Positions 1 to 12,479 of a stretch of 64,000 bases of DNA are shown here, in pieces. The position numbers and the translations under genes were made by a program. This DNA comes from Lonicera japonica. Lineage: Eukaryota > Streptophyta > Magnoliopsida > Dipsacales > Caprifoliaceae. Position 1 is the stretch's first letter. Each line of letters starts with the position of its first letter. Below the pieces are notes generated by a model. That model was not told where the DNA came from, searched no databases, and was given only the letters and a program-made list of their open reading frames with translations. The stretch covers positions 19,425,901-19,489,900 of the forward strand of contig CM038469.1 of assembly GCA_021464415.1 (NCBI GenBank), given 5' to 3'.

Positions 1-417
1 GGGGTTCCATTCCAATATATAATAAAAAAGTTATGACATTTCGAAGGACTAAAGGTCGGTTTATCGAGTAAGTTTTAAATGTCTATAATTCTCTTGAATT
101 TCACTAGGAACACTTAAGATGGATCTTTCTAAGCTAACACATGAATGTAATGACACCTATAAAAGAGTGTGGAAACATTCCCTACATTCGGATACTGCCC
201 GAGCATACTCCCGCGTCCAGAACAGAAGAATTGCAGAACTAAAGATAATACAATGTATTTACCTTACGGGTGTTACATATGCACCCTTGTCTTCATCCAC
301 ATCGTTCACATACATATTTATAATTTTTAATAAACTACTTAAAAACACAAACACATCCATAATAAAAACAAGAGCAATATCAACACTATAGCCATACTAT
401 TATAAATATATTACAAC
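1..417. other. AT-rich DNA, no supported gene
   Basis: I see nothing convincing here. One 90-residue plus-strand reading frame (119-391) has no recognisable domain and no promoter or splice context. Confidence 0.5.
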
Positions 418-1130
418 TAAATCATTATGCTGCTCTGTTTACACTAGAATAATTGTATACAATTTGATCATTTCTACAAACTTCACCTTCCTAATGATCC
501 TTTCAACAAAAGCCATGCCACTGCTACTGAGGCATATTATTCCATCCTAAACGTATCGGCCTTCACATCGTAGCTCGAAATCTTTAAATGATTTTGCATT
601 ACAACTTAATTGAGTCATAGTTTAAAATAAATAAATCATTACGCTTCTCTGTTTACACTAAAATAATTGTATACAATTTGATCATTTCTATAAACTTCAC
701 CCTCCCTCACAAACGCATTATCTATTGAAGAAGTCCACGTATTCATATAATGATCCTTGCAGCAAAAGCCATACCATTGTTACTGAGGCATATTATTCCA
801 TCCTAAACGTATCGGCCTTCACATTGTATGCTCGAAATCTCTAAATGATTTTGCATTACAACTTGAGTCATAATTTAAAATAAATAAATCAATACACTTC
901 TCTATTTACACTAAAATAATTGTATAGAATTTGATCATTTCTACAAATTTCACCCTCCCTCACAAACGCACTATCTATTAAAGGAGGCCACGTATTCTTA
1001 TAATGATCCTTGCAACAAAAGCCATGCCACTGCTACTAAGGCATATTATTCCATCTTAAATGTATCAGCCTTCACATCGTATGCTTGAAATCTCTAAATG
1101 ATTTTGTATTACAACTTGAGTCATAGTTTA
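418..1130. repeat. Three-copy tandem repeat, unit about 210-256 bp
   Basis: Three head-to-tail copies start near 418, 629 and 885. Each runs from a TTTACACTA-AATAATTGTAT segment through a GGCATATTATTCCATC segment to an ACAACTT-GAGTCATA segment. The first copy is shorter because it lacks about 45 bp present in copies two and three (CACAAACGCA to the CACGTATTC segment). Copies two and three are the most alike. Nothing suggests coding. It could be a local minisatellite or part of an unrecognised transposon. Confidence 0.85.
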
Positions 1131-1380
1131 GAAAGCACAAGATATCCATCATTCGAACCATAGTTTATAAATATGGCATCATCCAAACATTAAGGACAAT
1201 AAATATTGTAGATGCGTAATAAGCCATTTCTCCATCATTATTCTCCATTCAATCATATTAAATATAATAACCATAAATAGTCCTATGTACTTACCAAAAA
1301 AGAAAATCCAACTTATCAACCTTTTCACAACTTCAGAGTCCTCTGCAATAAACTTCTAAAAAATCAAGTTGAGCAAACGC

Positions 1381-2007
1381 GCATTATGTCAAGAAAATAT
1401 AACAGAGAGAATATCTCCACAAGCAAAACACAATGAACAGATAAAAGATTATCCATTAGCTTAAAAAATATATTTTGCAGAAAAGAAGAAAAAATGATGA
1501 TGGAGAAGACGTTTTCTTCAAATGATGGAGTTTATGAGAATGGGAAGGGAGAAAGTGAGTTCTTTTATATACATGAATAATGAAAGACAAACAAACATAT
1601 ATATATATATATATAAATATAGTAGAGAGAATATCTCCACAAGTAGAACACAATGAAGTGATAAAAGATTATCAATTAGCTTAAAAAATATAATTTGCAG
1701 AAAAGAAGAAAAAATGATGATGGAAAAGACGTTTTCTACAAAGAATGGAGTTTATGGGAATAGGAAGGGGAAAGTGAGTTCTTTTTTATATATATATAAT
1801 GACAGACAAACACACATATATATATATTAAGAAAATATAACAGAGAGAATATCTCCACAAGCATAACTAACACAAAGAAGTGATAAAAGATTATCCATTA
1901 ACTCGAAAAAATATAATTTGCAGAAAAGAAGAAAAAATGATGATGGAGATGACGTTTTCTACAAAGAATGGAGTTTATGGGAATAGGAAGAGGAAAGTGA
2001 GTTCTTA
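1381..2007. repeat. Three-copy tandem repeat, unit about 180-230 bp
   Basis: Three copies start near 1391, 1622 and 1829. They share AGAGAGAATATCTCCACAAG, GATAAAAGATTATC, TTTGCAGAAAAGAAG, GACGTTTTCT and a GTGAGTTCTT end, and the first two copies end in TA-rich runs. A 65-residue minus-strand frame inside the first copy is a by-product of the repeat, not a gene. Confidence 0.85.
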
Positions 2008-3646
2008 TCTTATAACTAATAATAATAATGGTAGAACCTCATAATTTTCAGCCATTTGTTGCATTTCTGTTTTGCCACATGTCCTTACAATTACCTCCAC
2101 TTCTTATTCTCTGTTTAAAAAAAAATTTAAAAACCTGCATCTAACGGTATTCCCAATATAAATGTCTCTTTTCAACTTCTCCTTTACACGCACTCGTCCT
2201 CTCTCCTTTGCATAACTCTTTTTTCTTTGTTTTAATCAGGTTAGTTGTTTTGAATGCTTTAATTACTTCATTCACTACTTATATTTTTCTTTCTCTCTAC
2301 AAAAGGATTTCAAATCAATAAATCTATTTCTCTATCTCTCAATATATTTATTTCATAAAATTGACGTGGGTTGCAGAATTTTAAACCAATATTAATCATA
2401 ATTTTTCATCTTCTACACAGAAATCTATAAAAAGATATCAAATCAATAAATCTATTTCTCTCTCTCTCTCAATATATATATATGATATTTAAATCTTTAT
2501 GATATTGCAAGTTTTGACATTAATTCTAATATATATATATATCATAATATGTGTCCTAAACATATATATCATTAACTTTTCTTTTATAAAAATTTTAGAT
2601 TGATAGAGGAGTCAAAGAACAGAGAACGAAAGGAACAACACATACTGTTATATAGAAAGTTGGAAAGAAATGCAAAAGCAATAGTACATATGCCAATAAA
2701 TTATTTGTAAAAAGGTATGGTCTTTTACCAAATTAGAAGTTTATTGCAATCTCACTTTACTTTTTCCCCACTTATTTGTTTCATTCCACGTTAAAGTGAT
2801 TCTAAAGTGTATAAATTCCCAACACAGTAACCATTCTTATAATAATTTCAAAAAATGTTTCATATTTATAGTTTATTAAATGTAGGTTTGGGTGCTCTAA
2901 ACGAGTTAAAGAAAAAATGCCTTTGCTATAAATCCACAATGAGTATAGTTGTATTAATATTTCAAGGAATAAAATCAATTTTATTTGTACAATTTGCTTC
3001 AATCCAACAATTTCTCTTGGTAATGGAATCCAAAATTCATAATTTTCTATGAAATTTTTTCCAAGCAACTGTCCCTCAAAATTCAATGATTTTCTTTGTA
3101 CAATCACATTTCAATTAGTACCTTAAATGATGATGCTTGATATAAAAATAATTATGAATTCGTCGTGGCTAAACAACGATTATTATAAAGTGATACAATT
3201 TCAAATTAGAAACAAGAAAAATTTTTGTACAAATTTTAGGGCCTGGCATTTTGAAGCTTTAGTTGACATTTTAAATCCATTACGTATAAAAATTGAATAA
3301 ATACAAGGCTCTGGTAGTTGGTACAAAATTGAAATCTTTAATACAACGCAAAGAATATAACAACAATGCGCTTTGACAGCATTGCATCTCTAAATAATTC
3401 CATGCATCAAACACACATATAATAGACAAACAAAAAATAATTGTAAGTTTTTCAACATACTGTGGGTTTATAATTATAACAAATTCTCTAGACATGTTTA
3501 GCAACAGAGGTCGACTCTAAGGAAAAAGTGAGAAGTTTCATGAAAAATTAATTTGAGAAGTTAGTCAAAAGGGTTGGTCTGTAAACTATATATATTAGTA
3601 CTTTAGTGTATATATATAATATGTTTGTTTAAGTAGAATGACTATA
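2008..3646. other. AT-rich intergenic DNA
   Basis: No gene, RNA or bounded element was recognised. The stretch holds pyrimidine-rich segments (about 2195-2345), short TA runs, and a repeated AATCAATAAATCTATTTCTC segment near 2315 and 2435. Short frames on either strand (for example 2802-3107) show no domain and very AT-rich composition. Confidence 0.5.
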
Positions 3647-4470
3647 TCTATATAATAAGGAAAGGTTTTTTTGACCAAAAACAATTTAACAAATCAACCC
3701 AATTAAAGGTCTAGATGAAGTTTCAAAAAGTTATCTTTTATTTTAGCCACATGATGTGATTTATCTTAAGAATCAACCCATACCATTAGATTCTTTTGAT
3801 TCTACACAATCTCCACCATTCAATAGAAAGGTACACATAAAATGATATACATTATCACACACAATCATACACACTCAACCATATCAACTTTCTCTCTCAT
3901 TACATTTTTAGAAAACTTCGAAAATATAATAACTTCTAAGCCAAATTTTAAAATTTAATAAAAATTATATATTTTAAACATACTCATTGAGATCTATATA
4001 ACAAGGTCCATTGTGACTATAAAATTATGTAAAAAAAAATATTTTTTAATAAGAATTACATATAATGAATTCATTAGAATTACCATTTCAATCACATTCT
4101 TAATCTTTAGTAATGACAAGTCATATATCGATACACCCGTTGACATCAACTTTGGAAGAACGGGAAACGTAATTAGAGTTCTTGAGGCTCAAGCTCTGGT
4201 TGGCTGGTCGAAAAGTCAACCCTCTTGCCAATTTTGTTACACTCAACTGAATATATCTTTTGTAATTTTTTGTAGCAAAATATTAAATTGAATCATGTAC
4301 TTTTTTTATAATCACATCCAAAAAAAACATTTACAATGAAAAAATTCTTTGAATTTCATTCTTTTATATATAAGTTTTTTGAATGCATCTTAAATTTGAT
4401 GATACATCCTAAATATTTTTTATTAAAAAAAAATTGGTGAGCCGTGCCGGATGGCACGGGCATACCCTAG
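3647..4470 (+). mobile_element. Non-autonomous Helitron (824 bp)
   Basis: The left end reads TCTATATAATAAGG directly after an A. The right end carries a GC-rich hairpin (CCGTGCC-GGAT-GGCACGG, about 4442-4459) followed about ten bases later by CTAG and a T. This fits the Helitron signature: 5' TC, 3' hairpin plus CTRR, insertion between A and T, no target duplication. There is no coding capacity, so it would have depended on Rep/helicase supplied elsewhere. The 3' hairpin differs from that of the 10.5-kb Helitron at 48942-59482, so I do not claim they are the same family. Confidence 0.8.
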
Positions 4471-4759
4471 TAATAAATAAGGGCATATATATATATATAT
4501 TATAGAAGTACTGATATAGTTACTAATTGAATTATAGTTAGTCAAGAAGGGCATATATATTGTTTACTAATTGAATTATAGAAGTACTGATATAGTTAGT
4601 AAAGGAAACTAGCAGAATATATTTAGGTACACGCAGCGATATTTATATATAGAGATCGAGTGTGAATATAAGCATATTTTAATGTACATATATTATTGTA
4701 TTTTCTTATTATATTAATAAAAAAAGGGAATAAATGATTAAAAAGTGAGAAAAATTACA
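4471..4759. repeat. Small direct duplication in AT-rich spacer
   Basis: A roughly 60-bp block containing GGGCATATATAT, TAGAAGTACTGATATAGTTA and AATTGAATTATAG is repeated in partly rearranged order between about 4488 and 4605. Nothing coding was seen. Confidence 0.5.
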
Positions 4760-5265
4760 TCATAGATCTCTACAATATGTGACGCTGAGACATTTCAAAA
4801 ATAATGCATTTATGAGAAATTCATCATCACAAATAATACTCATACATGAGGAATCAATCGTCACAATATGAAGACAGTATGTGGTGCCAAAAGCATCACA
4901 AAAAATTATATTTGTGAGGAAAAAGTCTTCACGATAACAAGAAAAAAGTGAGAAAAATTTTGTTACAAAAAAGAACATAGTGTGACAGAGGAAAGTGTCA
5001 CATTTAACGCAAAAAAGTGAGGCACATGTTATCGCAAATGTTAACAAAATAGGTATCTCGTCCCCTTAATAAGTGACAAAGTGGTTGTCACATATCATAG
5101 GAATGTGTGGCGCCTCAAAATTTTCGTCACTTAATACATTTAGTGACTTACTATAGGTGACGACCTCCGTGACTCCGAAAATTCGTCACATATATTCAAA
5201 TGTGACGAAATTGACCGTTTTTGTAATGACTTACAGGTGTCACATAAGCCCATTTTTCTTGTAGT
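4760..5265. mobile_element. Terminal fragment of a CACTA-type element
   Basis: The right boundary at 5265 reads TTTTTCTTGTAGTG. On the minus strand this is CACTACAAGAAAAA, the standard plant CACTA terminal inverted repeat. Inside it the sequence is full of short inverted copies of a GTGAC/GTCAC motif (TTCGTCAC, TGTGACGAAA, GTGTCACAT), as expected for CACTA subterminal repeats. I cannot find a matching left terminus upstream, so the left limit is approximate and the element may be truncated or a small derivative. A 95-residue minus-strand frame here is a by-product. Confidence 0.6.
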
Positions 5266-5432
5266 GTGTTACACTGTTCATTTTTATTTATTTTCAAAAA
5301 TAAATGAAATTTACTTGTAAAAAGTCATATTCTTTAAAAAAAATCAATCAATTAATTTTTGTGGACAAATAAATTCCACCATTCTTTAATTCAATTAATT
5401 TGGGTAAACAGATTCCACAATTCTGGAATCAA
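5266..5432. repeat. Left part of a local tandem repeat split by the LTR nest
   Basis: The segment containing GTGGACAAATAAATTCCACC, TTAATTCAATTAATTTGG and ATTCTGGAATCAAGTC occurs here and again at about 19455-19533. The solo LTR at 5433-19415 therefore inserted into or beside a locally repeated ~110-bp unit. The last five bases, AAGTC, are the left half of its probable target duplication. Confidence 0.7.
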
Positions 5433-6339
5433 GTCTGTGACGCCCCGAATCCCGTTAGGAGATTTAGGTTTTCGAGATTCGGTTAATCATTGTGCCATAG
5501 GCGACGGCGGGTTTAATGTACATGATTTGGAACTGTGATAATGGGAAATTATATATAAGGCCATATTTTTAGAAATTTTTGGCATGTGGAGTTCGTATTT
5601 TCAATAAAACCAAACCTGTAAATAAGAAAATAAAGCTTAACTAGAAAATTAACTCCACATCTATAATGATTTGCAATCCACACAAATCTAATACTTCAAT
5701 ATATGTATATATACCAATCCCTCCAACGATGTCCCAAAAATAATTAAATGGCCTTTACAACACTTATGAATAGAGTTTTAATACAAATTAATGATACAAT
5801 AAAATCAAATGGTTCAAATATCAATAATCCATAAGGGACAAGTCATCCATGGACAACTACAGACAATTAGGGTCATCAGAGGTTTCTAATTTTGTATCCG
5901 TGCCGCCCCAATGAAGTACTTGCAAAACTATAGGAAAATGAAAGTGAGCCAAACACGGGCTCAGTGAGAACTATAGGGTTTTGCATAAGAAAATATATAT
6001 AGTAAAGCACACACAATGTGCAATAATGAATATAGTACGAGTAGTATCCATACGTTAATATATATTTTCTCATATCATTACCTTATATATATACTATAAG
6101 AATATAATAGTAATGCCATGCAAATGTGATAAGAATCATTTTATATGCAATACACACCAAGTGTTTTCCCAACCCCGAAGCTATGATAACGAATAAATGT
6201 AAATATCGTCAAAGTACACGTAACTCGGAGGAATATAATATCATAAGAAAACATAGGCACTAATCTTATAACTGTCAATCTCAACTCATATCAGTCATCT
6301 AGGATTTTCTCTACTGTGCACAGCGATCACGATCTAAGC

Positions 6340-6500
6340 CCCCAAGGCTGGGTCCCCCCATGGACCACTTAGATGTGCAGGGTATGGTGCCTCGCGCGGT
6401 ACCCCTAGCTGGACCATAGAGTATGTCGCTCCCAAAGCGGGGTCCCTCTACGCGGACCAGGGTATGTAGCCACCAAGGCTAGGTCAACCCTGTGGACCAT
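6340..6500. repeat. GGTCC/GGACC-rich imperfect repeat inside the LTR
   Basis: Alternating segments such as AAGGCTGGGTC, GGACCACTTAG, GCGGGGTCC, GCGGACCAGGGTATG and AAGGCTAGGTC lie just downstream of TCTACTGTGCACAG. The equivalent position of the related solo LTR (15547-15666) also holds tandem repeats, but of a different sequence. Confidence 0.6.
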
Positions 6501-6724
6501 TAGTGCCTTACAAAATCGAGAAATCAATCAAAAGTATTCTCCCAAAAATATACTTATACACAATACACATACATGTACACAGATGTATAAATATATATAC
6601 ATCTCTTAATTCGTGTCCTCGTAATGACTCCGCCTACCAAGGGCGCTTCTAGTCTCTCTAGATACATAGCGTCTAATCCTTATTCAAACTATATAAACCA
6701 CCAATTATGTATATGTAATAGTTG

Positions 6725-6752
6725 GATAGATAGATAGATAGATAGATAGATA
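6725..6752. repeat. (GATA)7 microsatellite
   Basis: Seven uninterrupted GATA units lie inside the outer solo LTR. Confidence 0.95.
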
Positions 6753-7575
6753 AATTCAATGACAACGATAATAATCCTATCAAAGATGTATATAATATAC
6801 ATATGCCATTTAAAGAACTACTACCCATCGCATGATTATATCCAGGTAATACTTGATTAATTTTTCGATAAGTAAACTAGTATTCTTTTATGATAAACTA
6901 TTAGCTTGATGGGGTACCATCTCTAAAATGATGGATCCATACAGATAAGTATCTACCTTATGGATATAATCATCATAACATTTATTTATAAAATCATGTA
7001 TTATACTCACAATTTATTGAATGCGTAACTAATTTAGAAAAACATTGTAAGGTTGTTGCTAAAAGAGTGGGTCTACTTCAAAGTCAGGACATTAGTAATC
7101 CAATGGTGTATGTATATTACCTACATCATATAGACAACACACATATATATACAACTCCCTCTAATATACTAAATATATATATTCCCAAAGCTCTTTATAG
7201 TATGTAAACAAATGCTAGCTAAGCACGCTAATGTGGGAATAGGTTTTCTTATATATTTATCAAGTAAATCCCTCACCAACTCCAAAACATATATATATAT
7301 ATATAGATAAGTCGTATAGCACGAGATTCATAACAAATCCCATATAGTTTAAAACTTGTACAAACTCTCTTCTTATATCATAAAGTAATACGCACATACG
7401 TATATAACCATAAACTGAGTGCACGCGCATACGCACATGGGGGTATCACTTATGGCTTATGATATTCTAACATATAATGAGATACTCCCATATTAACATG
7501 AAACTATAACAAAAACTTGTTCAAATCAAGAGAAATAATCAATAAATTTCAACCAACAACCCCATGTATATGTGT

Positions 7576-9043
7576 TGTTAGAGTGATATACTAAAAGCCA
7601 TAATTTTCTTATTGGTTAGGATATGTTATAAGCTTGGTTTTGCTATTTTAAGGAGAATCCTTATGGGTAATGGTTGCATTATATTATTTATTTAAATATT
7701 GTGCATGTGTGTCTTTTATTCCATATAGTAGATGATTTGGTGTGTAGATTATAACTTACACATAGAATATCATATCATCGATTCTTGTGGAATATAAGTT
7801 TAATGGTTCACAGTCTTAGATGGAATTGGACACCCATCGGTAAGATTGTAGCACAAGTTTTAGTAGTTTATCTTGACTACAGGAAACGGTATAGTTTTAA
7901 CTTGTTGTGCTAGTACACTTTGTGTGTATTGAATAGAACTAGTTTGGGCTAATTGTTTTTATACTGACTATATAAAACAATTTAAAATCTCATGGTTGTT
8001 ATGATTACTTATGCTTTTAATCTTAAAATAATTAATAGACATATATATGTAGTGTTTGTTGTTTTGACTCATTAAGAGTGAGATTCATTTATGGATCAAT
8101 AATCTTCGTGAATTGGATGACGACACTATATGTATGATGAATATTAATTATTAACGGAATCCATGTCCCGGTATAGGGATTGATGATAGCCCCTTAAGAA
8201 GCTTATAAGTTTTAATCATGTCAAACCCTGCAGGTAGATTATGTTAATCCGACGTGTCAAATAAGTTAAGTGGTAGGCTCAAGGATTAAGAAGTCATTTA
8301 AATATAATTGTCGGTAATTTAATTTAAATGACGATTATCTGTAATCTTAACGTGGGGAGAATAATAAGTATTTAATAATAAGGAGCTCGAAATATAATTT
8401 TGAGATAAGGACGGTAGTGCAATTATAATTCTTTAGTGGTGTGAATTATAATTTATGGAAGGAACTAATTCATAGTGGAATTAGGATTCCAACTGCCATA
8501 CGAAGCCCAAACACTTATTTCTCCTTAAGGTCCCTATCGTAGCTTTATATACACGATGGCCTTGTCTTTTCTCATCATAACAATAATTCTCACGAGTTAG
8601 GGTTCTTTCTATTGAGAGAGGAGAAAATCTTGGTGATACCGTAGCCCACACTCGGTGCAAGATTTGATGGAAGAAGGAATACAATAGAAGATCTTTAGGT
8701 TTTCGGTACTGTATTCGTAAATCAATCGTAACTTTTGATCGCACCGTTGGATCAGGCTGATTTTTAAATATGTCGTTCGGAATGCAAAGTTACAATTTTT
8801 GCATGAAAAATTAGGATGATCATAAGTTGTTTCGGTGGCGAAAACAATCGATTTTCGCAACCCAGCGAGAATTAAAAAAATTGACAAAATCGCAATCTGA
8901 TGCTTTCAAACCCTAGTCTCCTCATATGGATCATCTACATGATTCACAAAGGTGAAATCCCTTTATTCTTATAGGGTTTTAGCAAAAGTATTTTGTTCAA
9001 TCTATACGTAATATCAAACGATCCTGTATTTATGTCTCCATCA
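7576..9043 (+). repeat. 5' LTR of the copia element
   Basis: 1468 bp, from TGTTAGAGTG to CCATCA. A TATA-like CTTTATATACAC near 8540 could be the LTR promoter. Compared by eye with the 3' LTR over the first ~620 bp there are about 19 substitutions, near 3%. Reading frames seen inside (8481-8887 and 8944-9228, minus strand) are chance frames in the LTR. Confidence 0.93.
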
Positions 9044-9045
9044 AT

Positions 9046-9058
9046 TGGTAATAGAGTG
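9046..9058 (+). other. Degenerate primer-binding site
   Basis: Two bases after the 5' LTR the sequence reads TGGTAATAGAGTG. The common copia primer-binding site, complementary to initiator Met-tRNA, begins TGGTATCAGAG, so this copy keeps the position but has several changes. Confidence 0.6.
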
Positions 9059-10560
9059 ATTGGTTTTCTTTGATATTGCGTACGAATTGAACTAGCCATG
9101 TTGTCCAGTTTAATATATCCATGCATGATGTTGTTGGATTGAATGTACAACTCATTAACCCTTGTTTTGCAGTGTTCTTGTCCCGCTATTATGGTCACGT
9201 AATTATGTTTTATGTGATTGGATCCCACGATGTTTTTATTCGTGGTTAATTTTAATGTGCTTGATGATTTGGGTTTTATTCATGGTTGTAAATTAACTTT
9301 AGATCAGATTTGTGAACTCTTTAAAAGGAGGCATGGGATCTATGTAATTTTATTTACAGTTTAGATATAATAGTTTATGTGTGAACTCCTTAAATGGAGG
9401 CATGGGACCATTGTATCTAAGATTGCAATTTCTTTAACGAAGAACATTGAAGAAGGCATTTCCACCAAGGTTGATTCCCGACATAGTCAATGAAGTGGCG
9501 ACATAGGTCGTTACATGTTTCCAACGGACTAGGGATGATGAAGCTTGAACCATAATAGCAGGGATTTAATTATTCTTATTATTGAATGGTTTAATGCTTT
9601 GTGTGATTGTGTGTTAGTCATATGTGTTTAATTATTTGGTTTTCTTATAATTTTGGACAACATGGATACATGACCATAGCTAGATCACCTTTTATTTTAT
9701 GTTTAGTTCTTCTCAAATTAAAAAAGGGTATATAAATATAAATTTTGCGTAATTGAAAAATATATTTTTCTTTTAAAAAAAAAGCAGCAAAATAATTTTA
9801 TTGCACATGTCTTTTATATTTCATACCCTTGTATTTTAGTTGATTAGAATTTAATATAAAATTTTCTTAACCCTCAAAAAATAATGTTTTAAATACTAAG
9901 TGAGTGAGGGATTTTTTCACATAAAAATCCCACGGTCTCCATCATTGGTTTGTAGATAGTAAAATTTATAGTGCTCACCTCCATATCGCAAAGAATAGAT
10001 TGCGGAATCATTGTACAAATTTCACTGACTGATAATTTTAAATGATGTGATTTATTTTCCGTGTGGGTTTTAGTGCTCACCTCCATATCGGAAAGAATAA
10101 ATTACAGAATCATTGGACTAAATTAAATGATGGTATACACTTAGATATAAATAATAGTATGCTCTCCAACTAAGTCTCTACTATTGTTTGTAGGACCAAA
10201 GGAAGTCGGCTATTTAAATTTTACTTGACAATATAGGATTATCTAGATAGCATATATTACTTGACAATAAAGGATTGTCTAGATAGTATGTATTGCTTGA
10301 CAATAAGGCATTGTCTAGATAGTAAAATTTAATAGGTTTACATCTGTCTAAAAAATAATTAATAATAGACGACCTCACTAACGGGGCATATTGTTCAAAG
10401 TCTTAGGCTCCTGGCGAACGCTTTTTGAAATGGTAGAGGGTACCATATTTAAAATATGTGTTCAAAGTTATTATTATCCATCATAATTTGTATGTGATTC
10501 TCAAGTTTTAAAATGGCAAACTCTTTCGATCCACTTTTAATTATTCTCAACTAAAACAAA
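9059..10560 (+). other. Copia untranslated leader
   Basis: There are about 1.5 kb between the primer-binding site and the first gag-like residues, with no coding signal. It contains a repeated block TGCTCACCTCCATATCG-AAAGAATA (about 9973 and 10074) and the tandem repeat at 10224-10330. A long repeat-bearing leader is unusual for a small copia element and may include material inserted later. Confidence 0.5.
10224..10330. repeat. Three tandem copies of a ~37-bp unit
   Basis: The unit CTTGACAATA-GGATT-TCTAGATAGTA is repeated three times head to tail within the copia leader, with small differences between copies. Confidence 0.85.
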
Positions 10561-11315
10561 TTGATTGGACCTAATTATATTGACTGAAAAAGGGAACTTG
10601 AACATTGTGCTTACTATTAAAGAGTACAAGTTTGTGCTCACTCAGTCTTGTCCAGCAGAACCTGGTAAGGGGACGACCAATGAGGAAACTCAAAGGCTTG
10701 TCAGAGGTAGAAAAAGGCTGATGAGATGGCGTGGTTTTACATTCTGTCATTTTTGTCAAATGTTCTACAACATTAGCATTAATCTTTTGCCACCGCCTAC
10801 GACATAATGCTGAACCTCAAAGATATTTTTGGGGATCAGGATCATGCCGCAAGGTAGGTTTCGATGAAAGACCTCATGAACACGACTATTGCTGAAGGAA
10901 CCCGAGTTAAGGATCTTGTTTTGAAGATGATCGATCTTCTAAATGAGCTAAGAGATCTTTGGAGCTGAAATCGATGGGAAAACTCAGGTCGATATCGTTC
11001 TCCAGTCGCTGCTGGACTTATTTAAAGGATTCCGATATAATTACAACATGAACAAGCTTTATTCATTGTTGGAACTTCTTAAAGAATTCCTAGCAGCTGA
11101 GGAACTCCTTGGTAAGCTGGCTAATACTCTAATGGTTGAGAAAGCTTCAACTTCTATGCCCAAAAGCAAGAAAGGAATAAGAAGAATGCATAAGCTGCAG
11201 TCCCACAAGGAGCAGTGTGTGCAGCAGTCGCTGAACCTCTAGGAGGAGTGAAAAAGCCTATGGGCCAGTGTTTTCACTGTCAGTAAAAAGTGCATTTGAA
11301 GAAAGATTGTCCCAG
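10560..11315 (+). pseudogene. Copia gag remnant
   Basis: Translated pieces resemble the N-terminus of a copia gag. One reads GNLNIVLTIKEYKFVLTQSC, and further pieces in other frames cover the centre (11048-11242). Near 11271-11315 a CCHC zinc knuckle is recognisable as CFHCQ, a stop, then KVHLKKDC, so the knuckle itself is interrupted by TAA. Gag would form the nucleocapsid-like particle in the cytoplasm. Several frame changes and stops mean no functional gag is made. Confidence 0.8.
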
Positions 11316-11389
11316 TTTCCTAAACCGTTAAAACAACATATGTAAATTTCATCTATTTGTTGTTGTATCTTGTTGAGTGGTCTGATTTA

Positions 11390-12479
11390 CTAGTACCTGG
11401 TGCATAAATTCGGGAGCCACTAATCATGTTTGTAATACTTTGCAGGGGTTCCAGGAAACTAGACAACTTAAAAATAGAAAAAATTTACATATGGGCAGCT
11501 ACGAATGTGGCAACAGTTGCAGTAGAAGATATTTATCTTCAGTCTAGTCAGAATACGATATTAATGATTAAAGAATGTTTAATGTATCTTCCATTAGAAG
11601 GAATTTGATTTTTATTTCTAGATTGGTTGAGTACAAATATTTTGTTTATTTTAATGATAAATAAGTTATCATTAGAAAAAATAAATAGTTTGTTTATTCT
11701 GGTACATTAGTGATTGATCTTTACATTAATAATCCTGACTTGTCAGTACAACAACTGAGTAAATTGAATAGCATTAATAGTTTACCAACTAAAAGAAAAG
11801 AACCTTTAAAATGAACCAAATGTATTTTTGGCACTTATACCTTGGTCATATTAATCTAAAAAGAATTCAAAAACTGGTCGAAAATGGACCATTAGGTTCA
11901 TTGGAAGTGGAGGCACTTCCAGTTTGTGAATCCTATTTAGAAGGTAAAATGACTAAGAGATCATTCTCGGTAAAAGGCTATAGCGCTAAGGAACAGTTAA
12001 AATTGGTTCACTCTGATTTGTATAGTCACATGAATGTCCAGACTAGAGGAGGCTTTGAGTATTTCATCATATTTGTAGATGATTATTTGAAGTATAGATA
12101 CATTTACTTAATGCGACGTAAGTTTGAAGTCTTTGAAAAATTCAAAGAATTCAAGGCAAAAACGGAGAAGCGTCTAGGAAAATGTATCAAATCACTACGA
12201 TCAGATCGTGGTGGTGAATACCTCTTGGGAGAGTTCAAGGAATACTTATTAGAGAATGGGATTACATCCCAGTCGTCTGTACCGGGGATACCACAGCATG
12301 ATGGTGTAGCAGAAAGAAAGAATAAGACTCTTATAGAAATAGTAAGATCTATGATAAGTTATTCAGACCTACTTGATTCTTTTTTGGGATATGCTTTAGA
12401 AATAGTTGTATATATTATGAACTTGGTACCATCAAAGTCAGTACCTACTACACCCATAGAATTGCGGACTGGGGCGTAA
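11390..12479 (+). pseudogene. Copia protease and integrase remnant
   Basis: Near 11396-11455 the translation TWCINSGATNHVC matches the copia aspartic protease active site, but the catalytic Asp of DSGAT is Asn. The frame 11811-12479 (222 residues) covers the GAG-pre-integrase and integrase core. It has WHLYLGHINL at the start, and a CESYLEG segment where the second zinc-binding Cys is probably replaced by Tyr. The core residues are VHSD, SDRGGEY and the Glu in GVAERKN. The DDE residues therefore survive although the surrounding polyprotein is interrupted. The product would have integrated cDNA into nuclear DNA. Confidence 0.88.

Noticed and set aside
8481..9228. Three overlapping minus-strand reading frames of 87-94 codons
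   Set aside because: They lie inside the copia 5' LTR, and matching sequence is in the 3' LTR; no domain is present.
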